64,000 nt of DNA from Hyperoodon ampullatus (lineage: Eukaryota > Chordata > Mammalia > Artiodactyla > Ziphiidae), in the NCBI GenBank assembly GCA_949752795.1, contig OX457071.1, forward strand, positions 26,954,800 through 27,018,799, given 5' to 3'. The notes beneath the pieces were generated by a model that ran no database searches, was not told the origin of the DNA, and saw only the letters and a list, made by a program, of their open reading frames with translations. The position numbers were made by a program, and so were the translations under genes. Below, in pieces: positions 25,769 through 37,785 of the stretch; position 1 is the first letter of the stretch, and the number at the start of each line of letters is the position of its first letter.

Positions 25769-26324
25769 TTTTTTTGAATTTTATTTTGTTTATTTTTTGA
25801 AACGGCAGGTTCTTATTAGTTATCAATTTTATACACATCAGTGTATACATGTCAATCCCAATCTCCCAATTCATCAAACCACCACCATCATCCCCAACTG
25901 CTCTCCCTCCTTGGTGTCCATACGTTTGTTCTCTACACCTGTGTCTCAATTTCTGCCTTGCAAACTGGTTCATCTGTACCATATTTCTAGGTTCCACATA
26001 TATGCATTAATATACGATATTTGTTTTTCTCTTTCTGACTTACTTCACTCTTTGTGACAGTCTCTAGATCCATCCATGTCTCTACAAATGACCCAATTTC
26101 GTTCCTCTTTATGGCTGAGTAATATTCCATTGTATATATGTACCACATCTTCTTTATCCATTCATCGGTCGATGGGCATTTAGGTTGCTTCCATGACCTG
26201 GCTACTGTAAATAGCGCTGCAATGAACATTGGGGTGCATGTGTCTTTTTGAATTATGGTTTTCTCTGGGTATATGCCCAGTAGTGGGATTGCTGGGTCAT
26301 ATGGTAATTCTATTTTTAGTTTTT

Positions 26325-26551
26325 TTTTTTTTTTTTTTTTTTGTGGTACACAGGCCCCTCACTGTTGTGGCCTCTCCCGTTGCAGAGCACAGGCTCCGGA
26401 CGCGCAGGCTCAGCAGCCATGGCTCACGGGCCTAGCCGCTCCGTGGCATGTGGGATCTTCCTGGACCAGGGCACGAACCCGTGTCCCCTGCATTGGCAGG
26501 CAGACTCTCAACCAGGCAGACTCTCAACCACTGCACCACCAGGGAAGCCCC
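26325..26551 (-). mobile_element. CHR-type SINE inside the L1
   Basis: T-run at the left, 'gggaagcc' head at the right; TSD ctatttttagttttt at 26,310-26,324 and 26,552-26,566. Contains a private 16-bp tandem duplication. Confidence 0.95.
26498..26529 (+). repeat. 16-bp tandem duplication within the SINE
   Basis: aggcagactctcaacc at 26,498-26,513 is repeated at 26,514-26,529, near the tRNA-derived head. Other SINE copies in the window have a single unit. Confidence 0.9.
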
Positions 26552-27136
26552 CTATTTTTAGTTTTTTAAGGAACCTCCATACTGTTCTCCATAGTGGCTG
26601 TAACAATTTACATTCCCACCAACAGTGCAAGAGGTTTCCCTTTTCTCCACACCGTGTCCAGCATTTGTTGTTTGTAGATTTTCTGATGATGCCCATTCTA
26701 ACTGGTGTGAGGTAATACCTCATTGTAGTTTTCATTTGCATTTTTCTAATAATTAATGATGTTGAGCAGCTTTTCATGTGCTTCTTGGCCATCTGTATGT
26801 CTTCTTTGGAGAATGTGTATTTAGGTCTTCTGCCCATTTTTGATTGGGTTGTTTGTTTCTTTAATATTGAGCTGCATGAGCTGTTTATATATTTTGGAGG
26901 TTAATCCTTTGTCCGTTGATTCATTTGAAAATATTTTCTCCCATTCTGAGGGTTGTCTTTTCATCTTGTTTATGGTTTCCTTTGCTTTGCAAAAGCTTGT
27001 AAGTTTCATTGGGTCCCATTTGTTTATTTTTGTTTTTATTCCATTACTCTAGGAGGTGGATCAAAAAAGATCTTGCTGTGATTTATGTCAAAGAGTGTTC
27101 TTCCTATGTTTTCTCTAAGAGTTTTATGGTGTCCTG

Positions 27137-27140
<4 letters not shown>

Positions 27141-27178
<38 letters not shown>

Positions 27179-27369
27179 TGGTACGCGGGCCTCTCACTGT
27201 TGTGGCCTCTCCCGTTGCGGAGCACAGGCTCCGGATGCGCAGGCTCAGCAGCCATGGCTCACGGGCCCAGCTGCTCCGCGGCATATGGGATCCTCCCAGA
27301 CCGGGGCACGAACCCGTATCCCCTGCATCGGCAGGCGGACTCTCAACCACTGCGCCACCAGGGAGGCCC
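27141..27369 (-). mobile_element. CHR-type SINE inside the L1
   Basis: T-run of nearly 40 at the left; TSD tggtgtcctgtctt at 27,127-27,140 and 27,370-27,383. The long homopolymer and low divergence suggest a young insertion. Confidence 0.95.
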
Positions 27370-29100
27370 TGGTGTCCTGTCTTATATTTAGGTCTTTAAT
27401 CCATTTTGAGTTTATTTTTGTCTATGGTTAGCGAGTGTTCTAATTTCATCCTTTTACATGTAGCTGTCCAGTTTTCCCAGCACCACTTATTGAAGAGACT
27501 GTCTTTTCTCCATAGGTGCGTGGGTTTATCTCTGGGCTTTGAATCTTGTTCCATTGATCTATGTTTCTGTTTTTTTGCCAGTACCATATTGTCTTGATTA
27601 CTGTAGCTTTGTAGTAGTCTGAAGTCAGGGAGTCTGATTCCTCCCGCTCCGTTTTTTTCCCTCAAGACTGCTTTGGCTATTTGGGGTCTTTTGTGTCTCC
27701 ATACAAATTTTAAGATTTTTTGTTCTAATTCTGGAAAAAATGCCATTGGTAATTTGATAAGGATTGCATTGAATCTGTAGATTGCTTTGAGTAGTATAGT
27801 CATTTACACAATATTGATTCTTCCAATCCAAGAACATGGTATATCTCTCCATCTGTTGACATCATCTTTAATTTCTTTCATCAGTGTCTTATAGTTTTCT
27901 GCATACAGGTCTTTTGTCTCCCTAGGTAGGTTTATTCCTAGGTATTTTATTCTTTTTGTTGCAATGGTAAATGCGAGTGTTTCCTTAATTTCTCTTTCAG
28001 ATTTTTTATCATTAGTGTATAGGAATGAAAGAGATTTCTGTGCATTAATTTGCATCCTGCAACTTTACCAAATTCATTGATTAGCTCTAGTAGTTTTCTG
28101 GTGGCATTTTTAGGATTCCCTATGTATAGTATCATGTCATCTGCAAACAGTGACAGTTTTACTTCTTCTTTTCCAATTTGTATTCCTTTTATTTCTTTTT
28201 CTTCTCTGATTGCCATGGCTAGGACTTCCAAAACTATGTTGAATAATAGTGGTGAGAGTGGACATCCTTGTATTGTTCCTGATCTTAGACGAAATGCTTA
28301 CAGTTTTTCATCATTGGGAATGATGTTTGCTGTGGGTTTGTCGTATATGGCCTTTATTATGTTGACATACTTTCCCTCTATGCCCACTTTCTGGAGAGTT
28401 TTTATCATAAATGGGTGTGGAATTTTGTCAAAATCTTTTTCTGTATCTATTGAGATGATCATATGGTTTTTATTCACCAATTTGATAATATGGTGTATCA
28501 CAATGATTGATTTGCATATATTGAAGAATCCTTGCATTCCTGGGATAAATCCCACTTGATCATGGTGTATGATCCTTTTAATGTGTTGTTGAATTCTGTT
28601 TGCTAGTATTTTGTTGAGGATTTTTGCATCTATATTCATCAGTGATATTGGTGTGTAATTTTCTCTTTTTTGTAGTATCTTTGTCTGGTTTTGGTATCAA
28701 GGTGATAGTGGCCTCATAGAATGAGTTTGGGAGTGTTCCTTCCTCTGCAATTTTTTGGAAGAGTTTGAGAAGGATGGGTGTTAGCTCTTCTCTAAATGTT
28801 TGATAGAATTCACATGTGAAGCCACCTGGTCCTGGACTTTTGTTTGTTGGAAGATTTTTAATCACAGTTTCAATGTCATTCCTTGTGATCGGTCTGTTCA
28901 TATTTTCTATTTCTTCCTGGTTCAGTCTTGGAAGGTTATACCTTTCTAAGAATTTGTCCATTTCTTCCAGGTTGTCCATTTTATTGGCCTAGAGTTGCTT
29001 GTAGTAGTCTCTTAGGATGCTTTGTATTTCTGTGGTGTCTGTTGTAACTTCTCCTTTTTCGTTTCTAATTTTATTGATTTGTCCTCTCCCTCTTTTTCTT

Positions 29101-29393
29101 TTTTTTTTTTTTTTTTTTAATTTATTTTATGGCTATGTTGGGTCTTCGTCTTCTGTGCGAAGACTTTCTCCACTTGCGGCAAGTGGGGACCACTCTTCAT
29201 CGCAGTGCGCGGGCCTCTCACTGTCGCGGCCTCTCTTGCTGCGGAGCACAGGCTCCAGACGCGCAGGCTCAGTAATTGTGGCTCACGGGCCTTGTGGCTC
29301 CGCGGCATGTGGGATCTTCCCAGACCAGGGCACGAACCTGTATCCCCTGCGTCGGCAGGCAGACTCTCAACCACTGCGCCACCAGGGAAGCCC
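29101..29393 (-). mobile_element. Longer CHR-type SINE inside the L1
   Basis: TSD tccctctttttctt at 29,087-29,100 and 29,394-29,407. It has a 3' portion ('tggctatgttgggtcttcgt') typical of the longer CHR-2-like form and a head typical of the short form. Confidence 0.93.
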
Positions 29394-30602
29394 TCCCTCT
29401 TTTTCTTGATGAGTCTGGCTAATGGTTTACCAATTTTGTTTATCTTCTCAAAGAACCAGCTTTTAGTTTTATTGATCTTTGCTATTGTTTTCTTTGTTTC
29501 TATTTCATTTATTTCTGCTCATATCTTTATGATTTCTTTCCTTCTGCTAACTTTGGCTTTTGTTTGTTCTTCTTTCTCTAGTTCCTTTAGGTGTAAGTTT
29601 AGATTGTTTATTTGAGATTTTTCTTGTTTCTTGAGGTAGGCTTGTATAGCTGTAAACGTCTCTCTTAGAACTGCTTATGCTGCATCACATAGGTTTTGGA
29701 TCATGGTGTTTTCATTGTCATTTGTCTCTAGGTATTTTTTGATTTCCTCTGATTTCTTCAGTGATCTCTTGGTTATTTAGTAACATATTGTTTAGACTCC
29801 ACGTGTTTGTGTGTTTTACGTTTTTTTCCCTGTAATTCATTTCTAACCTCATAGCGTTGTGGTCAGAAAAGATGCTTGATATGATTTCAATTTTCTTAAA
29901 TTTACTGAGGCCTGATTTGTGACCCAAAATGTGATGTATCCTGGAGAATGTTCCATGCACACTTGAGAAGAAAGTGTAATCTGCTGTTTTTGGATGGAAT
30001 GACTTATAAAGATCAATTAAATCTATCTGGTTTATTGTGTCATTTAAAGCTTCTGTTTCCTTATTTATCTTCATTTTGGATGATCTGTCCATTGGTGTAA
30101 GTGAGGTGTTAAAGTCCCCCACTATTATTGTGTTACTGTCGATTTCCTCTTTTATAGCTGTTAGTAGTTGCCTTATGTATTGAGGTGCTCCTATGTTGGG
30201 TGCATATATATTTATAATTGTTGTATCTTCTTCTTGGATTGATCCCTTGATTATTATGTAGTGTCCTTCCTTGTCTCTTGTAACATTCCTTATTTTAAAG
30301 CCTATTTTATCTGATATGAGTAATGCTACTCCAGCTTTCCTTTGTATTCCATTTGCTTGGAATGTCTTTTTCCATTCCCTCACTTTCAGTCTGTATGTGT
30401 CCCTAGGTCTGAAGTGGGTCTCTTGTAGACAGCATATATATGGGTCTTGTTTTTGTATCCATTCAGCAAGCTGTGTCTTTTGGTTGGAGCATTTAATCCA
30501 TTCCCGTTTAAGGTAATTATTGATATGTATGTTCCTATGACTATTTTCTTAATTGTTTTGGGTTTGTTTTTGTAGGTCCTTTTCTTCTCTTGTGTTTTCC
30601 AC

Positions 30603-31508
30603 TTAGAGAAGTTCCTTTAGCATTTGTTGTAGACCTGGTTTGGTGGTGCTGAATTTTCTTAGCTTTTGCTTGTCTGTAAAGCTTTTGATTTCTCCATCAA
30701 ATCTGAATGAGATATTTGCCAGGTAGGGTAATCTTGGCTGTAGGTTCTTCCCTTTCATCACTTTAAGTATATCATGCCACTCCCTTCTGGCTTGTTGAGT
30801 TTCTGCTGAGAAATCAGCTGTTAACCTTATGAGAGTTCCCTTGTATATATTTTGTCATTTTTCCCTTGCTGCTTTCGATAATTTTTCTTTGTCTTTAATT
30901 TTTGCCAATTTGATTACTATGTGTCTCGGCGTATTTCTCCTTGGACTTATACTGTATGGGACTCGCTGTGCTTCCTGGACTTGGGTGGCTATTTGCTTTC
31001 CCATGTTAGTGAAGTTTTCGACTATAATCTCTTCAAATATTTTCTCTGGTCCTTTCTCTCTCTCTTCTCCTTCTGGGACCCCTATAATACGAATGTTGTT
31101 GCATTTAATGTTGTCCCAGAAGTCTCTTAGGCTGTCTTCATTTCTTTTCATTCTTTTTTCTTTTTTCTGTTCCACAGCAGTGAATCCCACCATTTTGTCT
31201 TCCTGGTCACTTATCCGTTCTTCTGCCTCAGTTATTCTGCTATTGATTCCTTCTAATGTAGTTTTCATTTCAGTTATTGTATTGTTCATGTCTGTTTGTT
31301 TGTTCTTTAATTCTTCTAGGTCTTTGTTAAACATTTCTTGCATCTTCTCGATCTTTGCCTCCATTCTTTTTTTGAGGTCCTTGATCATCTTCACTCTCAT
31401 TATTCTGAATTCTTTTTCTGGAAGGTTGCCTATCTCCACTTCATTTAGTTGTTTTTCTGGGGTTTTATCTTGTTCCTTCATCTTGTACCTAACCCTCTGC
31501 CTTTTCAT
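30603..31508 (-). pseudogene. L1 ORF1 remnant (RNA-binding protein)
   Basis: Starts with an ATG at 31,506-31,508; open for 217 codons, then a stop at about 30,855. The frame continues recognisably to the normal terminus at 30,603-30,605, giving about 301 codons in all. ORF1p is the trimeric nucleic-acid chaperone of the L1 RNP. Visible are a heptad-rich coiled coil (about residues 45-130), an RRM with '[12 protein letters not shown]' and a basic '[13 protein letters not shown]' segment. The stop removes the C-terminal domain. Confidence 0.88.
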
Positions 31509-31763
31509 CTTGTCTATCTTTCTGTGAACGTGGTTTTTGTTCTATTGTTCCACATAGTTCTTCTTGCTTCTTCTGTCTGCCCTCTGGTGGATGAGGGTAT
31601 CTAAGGGGCTTGTGCAAGTTTCCTGCTAATGTTGGAGGGTCTCCTGCAGAGGCTGGTGTTGGCTGTGTATGGCTTTGAGGACAAGGACACTGGCAGCAGA
31701 AGTTCTGGGAAGTACTCCTTGGCATGAGCCCTCCTAGAGTCTGCCATTAGCTCCACCAAAAAG

Positions 31764-33425
31764 AGAACTCTTCTTAATATTTCTTGTGGTGAGACTCTGT
31801 TGGCAGTGAGTTCTCTCACCTTTTTATATCTGAAAAAGAAGTTTTTTTAATCTTCATTTTTGAACTTTATTTTGATTTGGTATAGAAGTCTAGGCTTACA
31901 GTTTTGTTTGTTTTTTTCCTGTCAGTATTTTAGATATTATTCCACTGTCATTTACATTGTTTCTAACTCCAGTTTGCTTATCTTTGTTTCTCTACTGTAA
32001 TATGTGTTTTTTTCTTTGCCCACTTTTAAGACTTTTCTGTGTGACTGCTTTTGAGCAATTTTATTATGATGTGCATTGATGTAGTTTTCTTTATGTTTCT
32101 TATGCCTGGGCTTCATTGTGATCCTTTCATCTATAAATTTATAATTATCATCAAGTTTGGGAAACTTTTGGCCATTACTTCTTCAAATAATTTTTTTGTC
32201 TCCTGCTCTGTACTCTTCTGAAGGGATTCCAATTATGTATATATTAAGCCACTTGAAGTTGTCCTGCAGTTCACTAAGGCTCTGTTTGTTTTTTTTGTTG
32301 TTTTGTTTTGTACTAATTCTCTCATCTCTCTGGTTTTCATTTTGGATAGTTTATATTGGTATGTCTTCAAGTTTACTCATATTTTTTTTCCTGTGTCTAA
32401 TAGTTATTAATCCCATCCAATATAATTTTTGCTTAACACATGTAAGTTTTATCTCTGGAAGTTTGATTTAGGTCCTTTTTATGTCTCCACAACTTTTTGA
32501 ACATATGGAACACAGTTTTAATAATTGTTTTGAAGTTTTTGTTTGCTAGATCAAACATCTGTGTCATTTCTGGGTTAGTTTCAACTGATTGATTTATCTC
32601 CGCATTATGAATGGAATTTTCCTGCTTTTTTGCATGCCTGGTAAATTTTTTATTTGATTCAGGGCACTTTGAATTTTGCTTTATTGAATGCTGGGCATTT
32701 TGTGTTCCCAAAAACAGTTATGAGCTCTATCTGGGATCTAATTAGGTTACTTGGAAACAGTTTGATCATTTTGGTCTCATTTAAAAACTTTGTTGGGTAA
32801 AACTGAAGCTGTGCTCAGTCTAGGGTTCTTTATTCCATATTACTGAGGCAAGATTCTTCTCTATACTTTACCAAATGTCCTTTAAATTTTGGGACTTTTC
32901 ACTTAGCTTAGTGGGACAGACACTATTCTCAGCCCTCTATAAGCATCAGGCATTGTCACTTCTAATCCTTCTGAGTGGTTCAAGAGCTCCAGCCTCCAGT
33001 AGTTTCCCTGCATGCATAGGCAGAATTCTGCTGAATACTCGAGGGGGCTCCTCTGCAGAACTCCAGTGTTCCGTCTGTACAGCTCTCTCCTTTCAGGTTG
33101 TCTATCCTGCAGTATCTAGCTACCTTGGTCTCCCAGGACTATCAGTTCCATCTCCTGAACTCAGGGAGCCTGCTGGGTTCTGCTTGGGTTCCCCTTCCCT
33201 GCACCATGGCTTGGAAACTTTCTCAAGACAGTAATCTCAAGCAACCATAGGATTCACCTTATTTGTTTCTTGTCTCACATGTATCAGTGTCCCTTGATAT
33301 CTGATATCTAGTGTCTTGAAAACCATTGTTTCTTATATTTTGTTCATTTTTTTAAGTTGGTTCAGGTGGGATGTTAAATATAGTCCCTGTTATTCCACCT
33401 TGGCTGAAAAGTGGAAGTCTAGTGT
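31764..33425 (-). mobile_element. Old L1M, right segment (5' region)
   Basis: Begins with the right TSD copy and continues L1M 5'-region antisense: 'aatatttcttgtggtgagac', 'ccacttgaagttgtcctgca', 'tacttggaaacagtttgatc', 'tgttattccaccttggctga'. Open frames at 32,157-32,471 and 32,875-33,234 are relics of this. Confidence 0.75.
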
Positions 33426-33659
33426 TCTCACTAAGTTTTTCATTTCAATTCCTAGAATACCTATTGGCTAATTTTCAAATAATCCTGATTCTTTTTTTTC
33501 TTCATCTTTTCTTATTTCTTGATCACTTTAATATTTGCCCATTAAACATTTCAAACACTCTAATTTTATATTCTAATAAATCACTTATTTGATATTACCA
33601 AGGTGCCATGTCTCTTTTAACTGTTCCAGTTGACTCCCCTTTATGGTAGCTTCTTTCTT

Positions 33660-34850
33660 TATGTGTTTTGTAATTTTAAAAAAATTAATCAACTTTATTT
33701 TTTAGAGAAGTTTTAGACTTGTAAAAAACAATGAGAAGTACAGTGAATTCCCATATGCCTCCTCCCCTGCCCACGCACACAGTTTCCCCTGTTATTCACA
33801 TTATACATTAGTGTGGTGCATTTGCTATAACTGATTAAAAACAATGTTGCTACATTATTATTAACTAAAATCCATAGTTTACATTAGGGTGCACTCTGTA
33901 TTATGCAGTTCTATGGATTTTGAGAAACGTATAATGTCATATATATCCATCATTTCAGTATTACACAGAATAGTTTCACTGTCTTAAAAATCCTCAGTGC
34001 TCCACCACTCATCTCTCCTCCTCCCTCCCCCTGAATCTCTGACTATCACTAATGCCTTACTATCTCTTTTGCACTTGTCTTTTCCAGAATGTTACATTGT
34101 TGAAATTATCAATATATAGTAGTGCATAGGCTTTTCAGTCTGGCCTCTTTCGTTTGCAGTATGCTTTTTAAAATATTTTTGGACTTTTTAAAATTTTACT
34201 GAAGTACATGTGTTCTTTTAAGATTTCTCCATGTCTCTTAATGGATCAATAGCTCATTTCTTTTAATCACTGAATACTCCATTGTAGAAATGTATCACAG
34301 TTTGTTTATCCATTTTGGTTGCTTCCAAGTTTTGGCAATGACAATTCAAGCTGCTATAAACATCTGTATGCAGGTATTTGTGTGAATATAAGTTTTCAAC
34401 CCATTTTGGTAAATACCTAGGAATGTCATTGCTGGATCATATGGTATGACTATGTTAAGCTTTGTATGAAACTCCCAAACTGTCTTTCAAAGTTTCTAAA
34501 CCATTGTGCATTCCCGCCAACTATGAATGAGAATCCCTGTTGCTCCACATTCTCCTTGTCATTTGGTGTTGTCGATGTTTGGATTTTCGCCAGTCTAATA
34601 GGTGTGTAGTGGTATCTCGTTGTTTTAATTTGCAGTTCCCTAGTGACATATGATATGGAGCATCTCTTCATAGCTATTATAGTTGGCATCCATGTATTTT
34701 CTTTGATGAGGTGCCTATTCAGATCTTTTGCCCATTTTTAATTGCATTGATTGTTCTCTTAGTGTTGAATTTTAACAGTTCTTTGTATATTTTGGATATG
34801 AATACTAATTTTTTATTATAACCTGATGATTTCTATGTAGGGATGCTGTG
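33660..34850 (-). mobile_element. Old L1M, 3' UTR and ORF2 end
   Basis: 'agaagttttagacttgtaaa', 'cattagggtgcactctgtat' and 'ccattttggttgcttccaag' are antisense old-L1 3' sequence, followed by ORF2 C-terminal wording to about 34,800. Confidence 0.75.
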
Positions 34851-35360
34851 AGGTCTAGGCTAAACATGTATCACTATTGACTGGAACTGTGTTTGCTTCG
34901 TTTATACTGCATAGGGCACTATTGATCACTGGTCACGTCAAATTAATTTCTTAGCTTAATGTTATCTAGATATGTCTGTTATAGTAAATTCAAATACTAA
35001 ACTTGAATGAGGGCAGTCAGTACTTGCAGGTTCTTGGCGAAACTTTTTGTCCTATCCTGAGCTGAGGTGGACACTGATATAATATCCCTGCCATTTCTCT
35101 ATTGCAACAGATGAGCTTTCTGGTCTACCCTGTCACTAAGGATACAACTTTTCAAGACCTTCAACTTTATGCTGGGATCTCAATTTTGATGTCCTTGCTT
35201 GAGCTCAAGGCCTTATTTCCTAAGCCCACTGAGCTATTAAAACCCAAACCTCAAGAAGTAACAAAAAAAAAAAAAACCCCAAACCTCTAAGTAAGGTAAA
35301 CCTCAAATTTTACCAGGATAACTGCAGCTTCATGTTCAACTTGAGTTATCACTTTTGTTT
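34851..35360. other. Unassigned sequence
   Basis: No gene recognised; a 62-codon frame at 35,102-35,290 ends in an A-run and has no motif. Confidence 0.35.
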
Positions 35361-35378
35361 TCAAACCCTCTTAGTTTT

Positions 35379-35591
35379 GTTTGTTTTTGTTTTTTTTTTG
35401 CGGTAAGTGGGCCTCTCACTGTTGTGGCATCTCCCGTTGCGGAGCACAGGCTCCGGACGTGGAGGCTCAGCGGCCATGGCTCACGGGCCTAGCCGTTCCG
35501 CGGCATGTGGGATCTTCCTGGACCAGGGCACGACCCCGTGTCCCCTGCATTGGCAGGCGGACTCTCAACCACTGCGCCACCAGGGAAGCCC
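35379..35591 (-). mobile_element. CHR-type SINE
   Basis: TSD tcaaaccctcttagtttt at 35,361-35,378 and 35,592-35,609 (18 bp, perfect). Confidence 0.96.
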
Positions 35592-35761
35592 TCAAACCCT
35601 CTTAGTTTTTTGGCTTTGAGGGTTTCTCCAACTTCATCTGGAGTTCAGCTATGAAATTCAAAGAATAGTTTTGTTATGTGTATTCTTCATTTCTAGATTC
35701 TTTGAGTTTTAAAATTATGTTTAATCTCTATATTGCCAAAAACAGAAGCTCACATTGTGTT

Positions 35762-36182
35762 CTTCTTTTTTTAAGTATAATTCTCTTGTAGGCAAGAAAG
35801 ATTCTTGTTTAATCTTTTTTAAAATATAGATTTATTTATGGCTGTGTTGGGTCTTCATTGCTGCATGCAGAGTTTCTCTAGTTGCAGCGAGTGGGGACTA
35901 CTCTTAATTGCGGTGCGTGGGCTTCTCATTGTGGTGGCTTCTCTTGTTGCGGAGCACAGGCTCTAGGTGCATGGCCTTCAGTAGTTGCAGCACGCGGGCT
36001 CAGTAGTTGTGGCTCACGGGCTTCAGTAGTTGTGGCACGTGGGCTCTAGAGTGCAGCCTCAGTGGTTGTGTCGCATGGGTTTAGTTGCTCCGCGGCATGT
36101 GGGATCTTCCTGGACCAGGGCTTGGACCTGTGTCCCCTGCATTGGCAGGTGGATTCTTAACCACTGCGCCACCACGGAAGCC
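35762..36182 (-). mobile_element. CHR-2-like SINE plus about 55 bp of non-SINE 3' DNA
   Basis: TSD ctcacattgtgtt at 35,749-35,761 and 36,183-36,195. The SINE body spans about 35,822-36,182 and contains repeated 'agtagttgtggc' units. Between its A-tail (T-run ending at 35,820) and the left TSD lies 'aagtataattctcttgtagg...' and then another T-run (35,765-35,771): a second, distal tail. Confidence 0.85.
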
Positions 36183-36309
36183 CTCACATTGTGTTTTAAC
36201 AGCATGATTTCAACCGATTTTTTACAAAACAAACGGCCTATCCAAATATCAGCTGGTTGTCTCTAAGAAGGGATTAATTGGGCTCTATTTAAGAAAATAA
36301 TATTTTTCT

Positions 36310-36410
36310 TGTTAATCTCTCATGAGGGTGGGACCTAGATCTGATTTCTCTGTGTATACCTTCACAATCCTTACACAGAGTAGGCATTCAGTACAGGTTG
36401 GTTGAATACA
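36310..36410 (+). mobile_element. L2 3'-end fragment
   Basis: 'catgagggtgggacctagat' ... 'cagagtaggcattcagtaca' ... 'ggttgaatac'. Confidence 0.6.
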
Positions 36411-37522
36411 GATTTTCTAAAATTGAATGATGAAATAAATGAATGATGTGGCTGACCATTCCTATAGCTAAGTGTAATATACCCTCATAAAAAGATTCAC
36501 TTCTAAGCCAAGAGGTTGATTTTTTAGTAATAATTAAAAATGCAGCCTTCAAATGCAGCTGAGCATTTCTATTTGGGGAAGAGCTTGTGAGGCTCAGGAA
36601 CAACGTTATGTATTAATTCTCTGGAAAGGATTGGTATACAGCTACCATACAGGTGTTTCCTGTTGAGATTCCAAGTTCCTATGCAAGAACTCAGATGACA
36701 GCTGAGAACAAAACTTAGCCCACTTAATTACATTTGCCCAGTATGCTGCATAAAAAGTCATTGACCAAAAATAACATGTTTAAGTAATGTTCAAGTTGAG
36801 ATACAAACCAGCAGCCGTCCGGAAATTCAAAATTAAATCTGATCTCCACCCTTCACTTGTCTCATTGTGCCCAGGCAGCACCAAGGTCATAAATTAATTG
36901 GAGACACTACAAAACACACAGCCTGCAATATTTCAGCTAAGTGAGGTCACAAGGAAAACTTAGTTAGGGCCTTATTAGAGGAGTTTACAGGAGAACATTA
37001 CTGTGAATATGAAATTAGAAACTTGCCTTGATCGATGTAGCACCTACCCAAGGTACTTTGTTGGGAATAATTTGAAAATGTAAGTGAACATAATTAAGCT
37101 TCTGTTTTATGGTGTCTGGTCATTTGTCTCCAGGTGCACTTGTCTCTGTAGATTTGACACTGCAAAGGCCCAGAATATAATGAGACACATTTCAGTCACT
37201 CAGTTTTAAGGTACTGTTTGGGCATCTGTGAATTAAAACAGGCCCTTAGAATTGACAGCACAGATGCAATTAACACTTTTATCCATATTTTTTCTTCAGT
37301 AGAACCAAAGATGTATGATAAAATTTCAATGGTAATATCACCATGAAAATCAGTTGTATACTGCATGTTCCATATTCCATACCACAGTGAAGCCCTTGGA
37401 CATGCCTCCCCCCCAAAAAAGAAGTCACACTAAGCTGGGATTATAAATGCCTACCTGCTTGCTAGAATATGCAGGCGAAAGTATTCTCTTGATTTTAGAC
37501 TATCCTTTAGGTATTTGTATTT
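36411..37522. other. Unassigned, partly conserved-looking island
   Basis: No recognisable repeat between about 36,660 and 37,300. The sequence has balanced composition with several AT-rich homeodomain-like sites (TTAATT, TAATTA). No gene frame. Confidence 0.35.
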
Positions 37523-37535
37523 GTACTTTCCTTTT

Positions 37536-37772
37536 TTTTTTTTGTTTTTTTTTTTTTTGTTTGTTTGTTTTTTTTTTTTGCAGTACGCGGGCCTCTCACT
37601 GTTGTGGCCTCTCCCGTTGCGCAGCACAGGCTCCAGATGCGCAGGCTCAGCGGCCATGGCTCACGGGCCCAGCCACTCCGCGGCATGTGGGATCTTCCTG
37701 GACCAGGGCACGAACCCATGTCCCCTGCATCGGCAGGCGGACTCTCAACCACTGCGCCACCAAGGAAGCCCT
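37536..37772 (-). mobile_element. CHR-type SINE with interrupted long T-run
   Basis: TSD gtactttcctttt at 37,523-37,535 and 37,773-37,785. The tail is T-runs separated by GTTTG. Confidence 0.95.
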
Positions 37773-37785
37773 GTACTTTCCTTTT

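Larger units (their letters stand above)
25987..30546 (-). pseudogene. L1 ORF2 remnant (endonuclease/reverse transcriptase)
   Basis: Split into many frames by stops, shifts and three SINEs. The endonuclease region is best preserved at 29,718-30,383, with '[10 protein letters not shown]', 'VGDFNT' and an intact 'SDHNAM' motif. RT pieces follow (28,578-28,979; 28,298-28,639; 27,947-28,231, with '[10 protein letters not shown]'). Post-RT pieces lie at 27,396-27,803 and 26,821-27,009. The Cys region at 26,508-26,837 has '[18 protein letters not shown]'. The last block, 25,987-26,229, ends at the normal stop. The initiator ATG is not present at the expected place. Confidence 0.9.
25769..31763 (-). 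mobile_element. Near-full-length decayed L1
   Basis: Right to left: 5' UTR (31,763-31,509), ORF1 remnant (31,508-30,603), ORF2 remnant (about 30,546-25,987), 3' UTR and A-rich tail. Three SINEs are inserted in it. Without them it is about 5.25 kb, so most of the canonical 5' UTR is missing or it belongs to a subfamily with a short one. Multiple stops and shifts, plus loss of the ORF2 start, make it inactive. Confidence 0.9.

Noticed and set aside
26341..26715. Recurrent 60-140 codon frames containing 'LLWPLPLRSTGSG' or 'MAHGPS' (many sites in the window)
   Set aside because: They are translations of CHR SINEs on one strand or the other, not host genes.
30829..31527. 232-codon plus-strand frame, hydrophobic
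   Set aside because: Antisense shadow of L1 ORF1; its hydrophobicity comes from reversed Lys/Glu codons.
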